A DNA stretch of 33,585 nt from JANRKF01 sp033763575 (GTDB taxonomy: Bacteria; Pseudomonadota; Alphaproteobacteria; Rickettsiales; SXRF01), in contig JANRKF010000016.1 of NCBI GenBank assembly GCA_033763575.1, positions 1-33,585 on the forward strand. The letters are read 5' to 3'. The translations under genes were made by a program, and so were the position numbers. This document shows positions 23,322-29,214 of this stretch, piece by piece. The notes under the pieces were generated by a model. That model saw nothing but the letters and a program-made list of their open reading frames with translations, was not told where the DNA came from and made no database searches. Within the stretch, counting starts at the first letter, position 1, and the number at the start of each line of letters is the position of its first letter.

Positions 23322-24317
23322 CTAAAGATACGGATCATCCTTCTTCAGCAGGTAGTTCTGCATGTAATCCTTGATGCCGGCTTCGAGCGGGGTGAACTCT
23401 TCGGCAAAGCCGACACTCCGCAGCTTCTGCATATTGGCCTGCGTGTAATACTGGTATTTGGTGAGCAGGCCCTCCGGCATATCCGAATAGCTGATGCGCG
23501 GCGCGGCGCCGAGGGCGGAGAAAATGCCACGGGCCATCTGGTTGAAGGTGGAGGCCTGGCCGGTGCCGCAGTTGAACAGCCCGCTGATGCGCGGATAATC
23601 CATGCACCATAGCAGCACGCGCACGACGTCTTTAATATAGATCATGTCGCGCTGCTGTTCGCCGTCGGCATATTGCGGGTTATAGGAGCGGAAGATTTTG
23701 ACGGTGCCGGCCTGCATCGCATGCGACGCCACCTTGGTAATCACGCTTTGCTGGTCGCCTTTGTGATATTCGTTGGGGCCGTAGGTGTTGAAGGTTTTAA
23801 GCCCGATCCATTGCGGCAGGTTGATCTCGCCGCGCGCGACGCAGCCCGCCACATGCATGTCGAACAGATGCTTGCTCCAGCCGTAGCCGGAGAGCGGTTG
23901 GAGTTTTTGCAGATAGGCGAGGTCGATCGAATCGTCGAAGCCGTGCTCGCCGCCGCCGTAAGTGGCCGAGGAGGAGGCGTAGATCAGCCGCACGCTGCGC
24001 ACGTTGCACCAGCGCCAGAGTTTGAGCGATAGCTGGAAATTATGTTTGAGGATGAGGTCGATGTCTTTTTCGGTGGTCGATGAGATCGAGGCGAGGTGGA
24101 AGACCACGTCGACCTGCGAACGGTTGAATTCCAGCCAGTCGAATATTTGTTCCGGGGGAATAATTTCGAATACGGGGTGCTTGGCGAGGTTGCGCCATTT
24201 ATCGTCGGTGCCGAAATGGTCGCAGACCACGACATGGTGAGTGCCGCGGGCCAGAAGCGCGGCGACCAGGTTAGAGCCGATAAATCCCGCGCCGCCGGTC
24301 ACCAGGATGGTTTTCAT
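23322..24317 (-). CDS. hldD: ADP-L-glycero-D-manno-heptose 6-epimerase
   Basis: The 331-residue protein is a short-chain-dehydrogenase-type epimerase that makes the ADP-heptose used in the LPS inner core. The NADP-binding motif is T-G-G-A-G-F-I-G-S-N at residues 7-16. The sequence S-S-A-T-Y-G-G-G leads to Y-G-W-S-K-H-L-F-D with the catalytic Tyr and Lys. L-K-T-F-N-T-Y-G-P-N-E-Y-H-K-G and F-N-C-G-T-G-Q-A-S-T-F match HldD rather than generic sugar epimerases, including the H-K-G motif. GAGGAG precedes the ATG. No other heptose gene (hldE, gmhA or gmhB) is in the window. It is divergent from ubiK. Confidence 0.93.
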   Translation of the reverse strand: MKTILVTGGAGFIGSNLVAALLARGTHHVVVCDHFGTDDKWRNLAKHPVFEIIPPEQIFDWLEFNRSQVDVVFHLASISSTTEKDIDLILKHNFQLSLKLWRWCNVRSVRLIYASSSATYGGGEHGFDDSIDLAYLQKLQPLSGYGWSKHLFDMHVAGCVARGEINLPQWIGLKTFNTYGPNEYHKGDQQSVITKVASHAMQAGTVKIFRSYNPQYADGEQQRDMIYIKDVVRVLLWCMDYPRISGLFNCGTGQASTFNQMARGIFSALGAAPRISYSDMPEGLLTKYQYYTQANMQKLRSVGFAEEFTPLEAGIKDYMQNYLLKKDDPYL

Positions 24318-24408
24318 GAATAGACTCCTCTATTGTCTTATGATAAGGCTTGAAGCTTGATAAAAGGTAAATATTTTCGGGTTTTTTCACCGATAACAGG
24401 AGATTAAC

Positions 24409-24654
24409 ATGCAGAAAGATAACAGGTTCTTTGATGACATCGCCAAGGCGGCCAGCGATGCGGCGGGCGGGCTGCTCGGGATGAAGCGTGAAATAGAGGA
24501 ACTTATTAGCGTGCAGATAGAAAAATTACTACAAAAAATGAACTTAAGCACGAAAGAAGAGCTGGACACGGCGCTGGCCATGCTCACTAAGATACGGGAA
24601 GAGCAGGAAAATATCAAAAAACGCCTCGATATTCTCGAAAAAGGACCGCGCTGA
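24409..24654 (+). CDS. ubiK: UbiK/BMFP family coiled-coil protein
   Basis: The 81-residue product starts with R-F-F-D-D-I-A-K-A-A-S-D-A-A-G-G, an amphipathic lipid-binding helix. A hinge near G-M-K-R-E-I-E leads to a C-terminal coiled coil ending in R-L-D-I-L-E-K, the pattern of the DUF526/BMFP proteins. In E. coli UbiK helps the ubiquinone biosynthesis complex; in Brucella the homolog is a membrane fusogen. It forms trimers at or near the inner membrane. SD AGGAG is at 24398-24402. The ubiquinone role is an inference from the family; it fits the cytochrome bc1 chaperone gene found at 28690. Confidence 0.85.
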   Translation: MQKDNRFFDDIAKAASDAAGGLLGMKREIEELISVQIEKLLQKMNLSTKEELDTALAMLTKIREEQENIKKRLDILEKGPR

Positions 24655-24846
24655 GGGGCTAAATTTTAACCCATTTTCGCCCAAAAGTTGACGCAATAAG
24701 TTATTGTAATATAAAGTGAAAATATTTCTTCTTTACGCAAAATAAAGTAGTGGTTTTTTCCTGTCTCCTATGTAAGAATTAAAGGGTAGAGCGAACGATT
24801 CTGAGTGCGGAATCATTCCACTCACACTTACCCTCAGGAGAAAAAC
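24655..24846. promoter_or_regulatory. Intergenic region and leader of the YbjN-like gene
   Basis: 192 bases without a gene. They hold an AT-rich block with TTGACG (24689 region) and TAATAT-like boxes at poor spacing. A GGAATCATTCC palindrome (24809-24819), flanked by GTG and CAC, lies 25 bases before the ATG. SD CAGGAG is at 24835-24840. The palindrome is a candidate operator or leader hairpin. Confidence 0.4.
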
Positions 24847-25347
24847 ATGTCGACGTTACATCTAGGAAACGATGCGCAGTATAATCCACTCGATCTTGCC
24901 GAGCTGGTATTTCTCGAACGCGATTGGTCATTCGATCGTGCAAGCGATGGTGAGCTGATCGCGGAGACGATGGGTTCGTGGTGCAAATACCATGTGTGGT
25001 TCACCTGGCAGGAAGATTGCGGCGGCCTCACCTTGTCATGCTCCATCGAATCGAAATTCCCGAAAGCGATGATGTTCAAAGTACATTCGCTGCTGGCGCT
25101 CGCCAATGAAAAAATCTGGCTGGGCCATTTCGATATTTCGTCGGAAGAATGCACCATCGTGTTCCGTCACTCGATGCTGTTGCGCGATGGCGCCGGCACC
25201 ACCGCCGAGCATTTGCAGGAAGTGTTGGATATCGCTGTAGGCGAGTGTGAGCGCTTCTATCCGGCGTTCCAATCGGTGATCTGGGGTGATAAATCTCCGG
25301 CCGATGCCATTCAGTTCGCCCTGTTCGAAACCATCGGCGAAGCGTAA
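24847..25347 (+). CDS. YbjN-domain protein
   Basis: The ATG at 24847 is favoured because it has CAGGAG at 6 bases; an in-frame ATG at 24805 lies inside the leader palindrome. The 166-residue protein has the YbjN fold signature: L-F-L-E-R-D-W-S-F near the N-terminus, then E-L-I-A-E-T, W-Q-E-D-C-G-G-L-T-L-S-C-S, and later N-E-K-I-W-L-G-H-F-D and F-R-H-S-M-L-L-R, with a final helix around W-G-D-K-S-P-A-D-A-I-Q-F-A. YbjN proteins are cytoplasmic and resemble type III chaperones. Their role is not firmly known. It lies directly before proC, separated by a palindromic spacer. Confidence 0.85.
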   Translation: MSTLHLGNDAQYNPLDLAELVFLERDWSFDRASDGELIAETMGSWCKYHVWFTWQEDCGGLTLSCSIESKFPKAMMFKVHSLLALANEKIWLGHFDISSEECTIVFRHSMLLRDGAGTTAEHLQEVLDIAVGECERFYPAFQSVIWGDKSPADAIQFALFETIGEA

Positions 25348-25350
25348 GTA

Positions 25351-25425
25351 AGTTGCTGGTTGTGAGTTGGTCGTTGTTGGTGTAGATTTTTTTTATGACC
25401 CAACCATCAACCATCAACCAACAAC
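25351..25425. repeat. Palindrome built from short tandem units (CAACCAT type) spanning the proC start
   Basis: The left arm holds TGGTTGTGAGTTGG and TCGTTGTTGG. The right arm holds CAACCATCAACCATCAACC followed by AACAACC. GTTGTTGG (25373-25380) and CCAACAAC (25418-25425) are exact inverted copies. Between the arms lies GTAGATTTTTTTTATG, so the proC start codon (25395) is in the loop. The right arm is translated as part of ProC. Confidence 0.75.
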
Positions 25426-26231
25426 CGGCGACCAGTTTACTCCTCATCGGCTGCGGCAACATGGGAAGCGCGCTCCTCAAAATCTGGAGGGTGAAAACGG
25501 GAATCCTCGCCATGCCCATCAGGGTGGTTGAACCGAACGCGGTGGAATCGCATCCGAATGTTTCGTGGGCGAAACAAATTTCCGAACTGCCGGAAAATTT
25601 CCTGCCCGATATTATCGTGCTTGCGGTCAAACCGAATCAGCTCGAAGAAATATTGCCGCCGCTTTTTCAAAAATTCGGAAACAGATCCATCTATCTTTCG
25701 ATCGCGGCCGGCAAGCCGATTTCTTTTTATGAGCAGCATCTCGGAAAAGAGGCGCCGGTCGTGCGGGCCATGCCGAATACCCCCGCCGCCATGGCCAAAG
25801 GGGCCACGGGGCTGATCGGCAACGCTGCGCTTACGCAGGCCGGGCGCGACCGGGTGAGCGGGCTGGTGGAAGCGACGGGATTGGCGCTCTGGGTGGATAA
25901 TGAATCGCTGATGGATACGGTGACGGCCATTTCCGGCAGCGGCCCGGCCTATTTCTTCCATATGATAGAGTGTATGATCGCATCGGGCGTAAGTCACGGT
26001 CTTTCAAAGGAGGATGCGACCGAGCTGGCGATCCAGACCTGTATCGGCAGCGGGGAGATGGCGCAGCAGGGACACACTATTAATAAGGACGTGGCGGAAT
26101 TGCGCAGAAATGTGACCAGCCCCGGCGGCACCACGGCGGCGGCGCTGGCCGTATTTGAAAAAAACAATGCATTACAGAACCTTATCGAGGAAGCGGTGGC
26201 TGCTGCGATCAATCGGGCCAAAGAGCTTTGA
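25395..26231 (+). CDS. proC: Pyrroline-5-carboxylate reductase
   Basis: The 278-residue enzyme makes proline from pyrroline-5-carboxylate with NAD(P)H. The dinucleotide motif L-L-I-G-C-G-N-M-G-S-A begins at about residue 17. Later come V-K-P-N-Q, S-I-A-A-G-K-P, R-A-M-P-N-T-P and the C-terminal helical domain with S-G-S-G-P-A-Y-F-F and V-T-S-P-G-G-T-T-A-A-A-L, all typical. The first 14 residues (MTQPSTINQQPATS) are not family sequence and are encoded by the right arm of the tandem-unit palindrome. No start codon lies between them and the conserved strand, so the repeat really supplies the N-terminus. No Shine-Dalgarno precedes the ATG, which is preceded by eight T residues. The stop overlaps the vapB promoter. 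Confidence 0.93.
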   Translation: MTQPSTINQQPATSLLLIGCGNMGSALLKIWRVKTGILAMPIRVVEPNAVESHPNVSWAKQISELPENFLPDIIVLAVKPNQLEEILPPLFQKFGNRSIYLSIAAGKPISFYEQHLGKEAPVVRAMPNTPAAMAKGATGLIGNAALTQAGRDRVSGLVEATGLALWVDNESLMDTVTAISGSGPAYFFHMIECMIASGVSHGLSKEDATELAIQTCIGSGEMAQQGHTINKDVAELRRNVTSPGGTTAAALAVFEKNNALQNLIEEAVAAAINRAKEL

Positions 26232-26262
26232 CTTTGTCATCTGATGACGTTATCATGTCATC
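26228..26262 (+). promoter_or_regulatory. vapBC promoter with autoregulatory-type operator
   Basis: TTGACT (26228-26233), 17 bases, TATCAT (26251-26256). Three half-sites overlap it: GTCATC (26236-26241), GATGAC (26243-26248) and GTCATC (26257-26262), giving two inverted pairs. The last half-site abuts the ATG at 26263, which is 7 bases after the -10, so the message may be leaderless. VapB-type ribbon-helix-helix proteins usually repress their own promoter; that use here is inferred. Confidence 0.7.
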
Positions 26263-26505
26263 ATGCGAACGATCATCGATTTACCGGAGAGTCAGCTCAT
26301 ACCGCTTGACCAGCTTGCGCGGCAGGAGGATGTGTCACGCGCCGAGCTGGTGCGGCAGGCGGTGGCGCTATTGCTCAAAACGCGCATGGCGCAAACGCCC
26401 GTTGACCTGAAAAACCATCCTGTTTTTGGCATGTGGAAAGATAATCCCGAGACGCAAGATGCAGTTGAATATCAGCGGCGTCTGCGCGCTGAGTGGGATT
26501 CTTAA
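26263..26505 (+). CDS. vapB: Antitoxin of ribbon-helix-helix type (VapB-like)
   Basis: The 80-residue protein begins M-R-T-I-I-D-L-P-E-S-Q, the DNA-binding ribbon, followed by L-A-R-Q-E-D-V-S-R-A-E-L-V-R-Q-A-V-A-L-L-L, the helix-turn-helix pair of the CopG/RHH fold. The C-terminal half (N-H-P-V-F-G-M-W and an acidic/aromatic tail ending in L-R-A-E-W-D-S) matches the toxin-wrapping segment of VapB antitoxins. It is expected to bind VapC and the palindromes in its promoter. Its stop TAA overlaps the toxin ATG (TAATG), so translation is coupled. The ATG lies directly at the presumed transcription start. Confidence 0.9.
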   Translation: MRTIIDLPESQLIPLDQLARQEDVSRAELVRQAVALLLKTRMAQTPVDLKNHPVFGMWKDNPETQDAVEYQRRLRAEWDS

Positions 26506-26942
26506 TGCCCGTTTTCGATACGAATATCGTTATCGATTATATAAACGGAAATGCTAAAGCCGCCGATGAATTAGGGAGATGTTCTGACCGGCTCATCAGT
26601 ATCATGAGCTGGATGGAAATATTGGTGGGATGCAATACAATTGATAAAGAACAACAAGTTATAGAGTGGATGGCCGCTTTTTTTGACGTTGTGTATATCG
26701 ACGATGAGATTGCCGCGCAGGCAGTGAATATCCGTCGCGATTTACGACTTAAATTGCCAGATGCTGTGATACTGGCCACGGCCCATCACCATAAAACAGT
26801 GCTGATTACCAGAGATCGCAAGGATTTTCCACTCAGTGTCCGGCCATCCGCATTCCTTATGATATTTAGCGTAATTTCTTATTTGACAAGCCGCCGATTA
26901 TCAGTATATTCCACCTCCCTTTCACGACACTATCTATATTAA
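26505..26942 (+). CDS. vapC: PIN-domain toxin VapC with frameshifted C-terminus
   Basis: The 145-residue frame carries a complete PIN active site: Asp5 in V-F-D-T-N, Glu38 in W-M-E-I-L, Asp86 in L-P-D-A-V-I-L and Asp104/Asp107 in T-R-D-R-K-D-F. VapC toxins are Mg2+-dependent RNases. Family members end soon after the K-D-F-P motif. Here the frame instead adds about 34 unrelated residues and stops at 26942. In the next frame, 26846-26869 reads I-R-I-P-Y-D-I-stop, which looks like a normal VapC ending, preceded by P-A. One missing base near 26838 would explain this. The extension runs across the rpsD promoter. Toxicity may be lost or altered, though all catalytic residues are upstream of the shift. 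Confidence 0.75.
   Translation: MPVFDTNIVIDYINGNAKAADELGRCSDRLISIMSWMEILVGCNTIDKEQQVIEWMAAFFDVVYIDDEIAAQAVNIRRDLRLKLPDAVILATAHHHKTVLITRDRKDFPLSVRPSAFLMIFSVISYLTSRRLSVYSTSLSRHYLY
26883..26910 (+). promoter_or_regulatory. rpsD promoter
   Basis: TTGACA (26883-26888), 16 bases, TATATT (26905-26910). Transcription would begin near 26917 and give a short leader with SD AAAGGA at 26941-26946. It lies inside the extended vapC frame. Confidence 0.75.
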
Positions 26943-26953
26943 AGGACAACCGC

Positions 26954-27571
26954 GTGACCAAAAGAGTAACTGCCAAATATAAAATCAGCCGCCGCCTCGG
27001 TGCAAGCCTCTGGGGCGATGCCAAGGATCCTTTCAATAAACGCGCTTATGCGCCCGGCCAGCACGGTGCGGCGAAACGCAAGAAAACGTCGGATTACGGC
27101 ACGCAGCTTCGCGAAAAACAAAAGCTCAAAGGCTATTATGCCAACATCACCGAGCGCCAGTTCCGCAAAATTTACACCGAGGCGCTGCGTCGTCGCGGCG
27201 ATACCGGTGAGAACCTGATCGGCCTGCTCGAAACCCGCCTTGATACGGTGGTCTATCGTATGGGCCTCGTGCAGAGCATGTTCGCCGCCCGCCAGTTCGT
27301 GAATCACGGCCATGTGCGCATCAACGGCAACAAAGCCAACATCCCAAGCATGAATGTCAGCGAAGGCGATGTGATCGAAGTGCGCGAGAAATCCAAGCAG
27401 CTCACCAAAGTGCTGGAGATGATCCAGAACCCTGAGCGCAGCGTGCCGGAATATATTTCCTTCGATAAGGATGCGCTGAAAGCGACCTTCGTTCGTGTGC
27501 CGAAGCTCGCGGAAGTTCCGTATGCGACGATCATGCAGCCGAATGCGGTCATCGAGTTTTACTCGCGCTAA
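26954..27571 (+). CDS. rpsD: 30S ribosomal protein S4
   Basis: The gene starts with GTG, 7 bases after AAAGGA. The 205-residue protein binds 16S rRNA early in 30S assembly. Typical alphaproteobacterial S4 features are K-Y-K-I-S-R-R-L-G-x-x-L-W-G, F-N-K-R-x-Y-A-P-G-Q-H-G, L-R-E-K-Q-K-L-K, and the S4 RNA-binding domain L-E-T-R-L-D-T-V-V-Y-R-M-G...R-Q-F-V-N-H-G-H-V-R-I-N-G. It ends in E-F-Y-S-R. In this lineage S4 is outside the alpha operon and is usually transcribed alone, as here. The zinc-binding cysteines found in some S4 proteins are absent. The left arm of palindromic element C begins on its stop codon. Confidence 0.98.
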   Translation: MTKRVTAKYKISRRLGASLWGDAKDPFNKRAYAPGQHGAAKRKKTSDYGTQLREKQKLKGYYANITERQFRKIYTEALRRRGDTGENLIGLLETRLDTVVYRMGLVQSMFAARQFVNHGHVRINGNKANIPSMNVSEGDVIEVREKSKQLTKVLEMIQNPERSVPEYISFDKDALKATFVRVPKLAEVPYATIMQPNAVIEFYSR

Positions 27572-27689
27572 ATTCACTAGGCTGGGCGGCTCGCTTGAAA
27601 ACGCCGTGCTCGCTCGGTCACGTACTATGATGTACGCTCCTCGCTGTGCGCGCCGTTTCCTTCGCATCCACCTCAGCCTAGCGAATTTA
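27569..27689. repeat. Long palindromic element with GTAC core (copy C)
   Basis: The left arm TAAATTCACTAGGCTGGG starts on the rpsD stop codon and pairs with the right arm CAGCCTAGCGAATTTA (27674-27689). The core is CGTAC-TATGAT-GTACG (27621-27636). Outer arm sequence is shared with copy B (CTAGGC, GCGAATTTA). It fills most of the 219-base gap between rpsD and rpoH. Confidence 0.8.
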
Positions 27690-27727
27690 TATTTACAACT
27701 CTCTGATTTATATGGGTTCCGGCCCTC

Positions 27728-27756
27728 TTGTGCGTTGCCGCAAAAGGCTCTATAAT
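27728..27756 (+). promoter_or_regulatory. rpoH promoter
   Basis: TTGTGC (27728-27733), 17 bases and a perfect TATAAT (27751-27756). SD AAGGAG lies at 27776-27781, 9 bases before the ATG. It is a housekeeping-type promoter, so some rpoH transcription should be constitutive. Confidence 0.75.
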
Positions 27757-27790
27757 GAGAGATGGAAAAGGCTCTAAGGAGTGAATAAAT

Positions 27791-28684
27791 ATGCAATTTA
27801 CACCATCGAAAAATATCCCGGCTAAAGTCGTGGCGCTTCCGGCGCTTCCTTCGTCTGAGGACGGGCTGCGCCGCTATCTGCAGGAGATTGCGCGCTTCCC
27901 GGTGCTCACGCCGAAAGAGGAATATGACCTGTCGAAGCGCTGGAAAGATGACGGCGATGTGTCGGCGGCGCACCGTCTGGTCACGAGCCATCTGCGCCTG
28001 GTCGCCAAGATCGCGTTTAAATTTCGCGGCTACGGTTTGCCGATGAACGAGCTGATCGCCGAAGGCAATATCGGGATGATGCAGGCGGTCAAACGTTTCG
28101 AGCCGGATAAAGGTTTCCGCCTTGCCACCTATGCGATCTGGTGGATCAAGGCGGCGATTCAGGAATATATTCTGCGTTCCTGGTCCATGGTGAAGGTTGG
28201 CTCCAGCGCCACGCAGAAGCGCCTGTTTTTCAACCTGCGCAAGCTTAAAAATAAAATCGGCGCGCATGATGCGAACCTCACCAATGAGCAAATCACCGAA
28301 ATTGCCGAAACGCTGGAGGTGGACAAGCAAGACGTGATTGACATGAATCAGCGCATGTCCGGGCAGGATGTGTATTTGAACAGCATGGCCTCGGCGGATG
28401 GCGAGGAGGAGAAGATCGCGTTCCTCGCCGATATGTCGGACAATCAGGAGACTCAGCTTGCCAACGCGCAGGAAAAAAACAACATGCGTAACCTGCTCAA
28501 GCGGGCGCTTTCCAAGCTCAACCCGCGTGAGCGCGACATCATCCTCCGCCGCCGCCTGAAGGAAGAGCCGGACACGCTGGAGGATTTAAGCCAGGCCTAT
28601 AACATCTCGCGTGAGCGCGTGCGGCAGATTGAGGTGAAGGCCTTCGAGAAACTGCAAAAAGAAATGACGGGGGAAGCTGCGTAA
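27791..28684 (+). CDS. rpoH: RNA polymerase sigma-32 factor
   Basis: The 297-residue sigma factor directs heat-shock transcription. Region 1.2 contains L-R-R-Y-L-Q-E-I-A-R-F-P. Region 2 has S-H-L-R-L-V-A-K-I-A...G-Y-G-L-P-M-N-E-L-I-A-E-G-N-I-G and the -10 recognition part F-R-L-A-T-Y-A-I-W-W-I-K-A-A-I-Q-E-Y-I-L. The RpoH box, which marks sigma-32 rather than RpoD, reads Q-K-R-L-F-F-N-L-R-K-L-K (142-153). Region 4 ends in I-S-R-E-R-V-R-Q-I-E. The next gene begins 5 bases later, suggesting cotranscription. Other regulation, such as RNA thermometer folding, cannot be judged by eye. Confidence 0.97.
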   Translation: MQFTPSKNIPAKVVALPALPSSEDGLRRYLQEIARFPVLTPKEEYDLSKRWKDDGDVSAAHRLVTSHLRLVAKIAFKFRGYGLPMNELIAEGNIGMMQAVKRFEPDKGFRLATYAIWWIKAAIQEYILRSWSMVKVGSSATQKRLFFNLRKLKNKIGAHDANLTNEQITEIAETLEVDKQDVIDMNQRMSGQDVYLNSMASADGEEEKIAFLADMSDNQETQLANAQEKNNMRNLLKRALSKLNPRERDIILRRRLKEEPDTLEDLSQAYNISRERVRQIEVKAFEKLQKEMTGEAA

Positions 28685-28689
28685 TTTTT

Positions 28690-29214
28690 ATGTCGGTTCT
28701 GCGTGCGGTCTCCCATTTTTTCTCTCCACCGGCGTATCAGAACGAAGCGCACGCGCTCTATGTGGCGCTGGTGGCGCAGGCGCGCCAGCCGGAACTGTAT
28801 ACCGAATACGGCATTGCCGACACGGTGGATGGAAGGTTTGACGCCATCGCCCTGCATTTGTTTTTGCTTTCAGACCGTCTGAAAAAAGAAGGAAGCCCCG
28901 AAGCGCTCGCGCTGCTGCGCGCCACTACCGAAGTGTTTTTCGCGGATATGGACCGTTCGCTTCGTGAAATGGGCTCGACGGATACCGGCGTCGGCAAGCG
29001 CATCAAAAAAATGTCGCAGGCCTATTATGGCCGGGTGATGGCGTATCAAACGGCGGGGGATGACGAGGCAAAACTCACCGAAGCGCTGCTTCGCAACCTC
29101 TATCGCGGTGATCTCGAAAAACTTTCCGAAGCCCGCAAAATGGCGGGGTATGTGAAACGGCAGATTGCGATTTTGGCTGGGCAGCGTTTGGAAGATATAA
29201 TCAGCGCGTGTTAG
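28690..29214 (+). CDS. Ubiquinol-cytochrome c chaperone (CBP3/UQCC type)
   Basis: The 174-residue protein matches the ubiquinol-cytochrome c chaperone family (PF03981). It has A-L-Y-V-A-L-V-A-Q-A-R-Q-P-E-L-Y, G-I-A-D-T-V-D-G-R-F-D-A-I-A-L-H-L-F-L, and then F-F-A-D-M-D-R-S-L-R-E-M-G, which is the strongest signature, followed by V-G-K-R-I-K-K-M-S-Q-A-Y-Y-G-R. In mitochondria and alphaproteobacteria the family aids assembly of the cytochrome bc1 complex. It starts 5 bases after rpoH, so it may share the sigma-32 gene's transcript. The 3' end overlaps the convergent GluTR-like gene by 14 bases. Confidence 0.88.
   Translation: MSVLRAVSHFFSPPAYQNEAHALYVALVAQARQPELYTEYGIADTVDGRFDAIALHLFLLSDRLKKEGSPEALALLRATTEVFFADMDRSLREMGSTDTGVGKRIKKMSQAYYGRVMAYQTAGDDEAKLTEALLRNLYRGDLEKLSEARKMAGYVKRQIAILAGQRLEDIISAC

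Noticed and set aside
24668..24674. TTAACC as a CtrA half-site
   Set aside because: There is a single half-site with no partner at the proper spacing.
26939..28330. 463-codon open frame on the minus strand across rpsD and rpoH
   Set aside because: It is antisense to two certain genes and crosses a palindrome. The product is His/Arg-rich low-complexity sequence typical of the complement of GC-rich codons.
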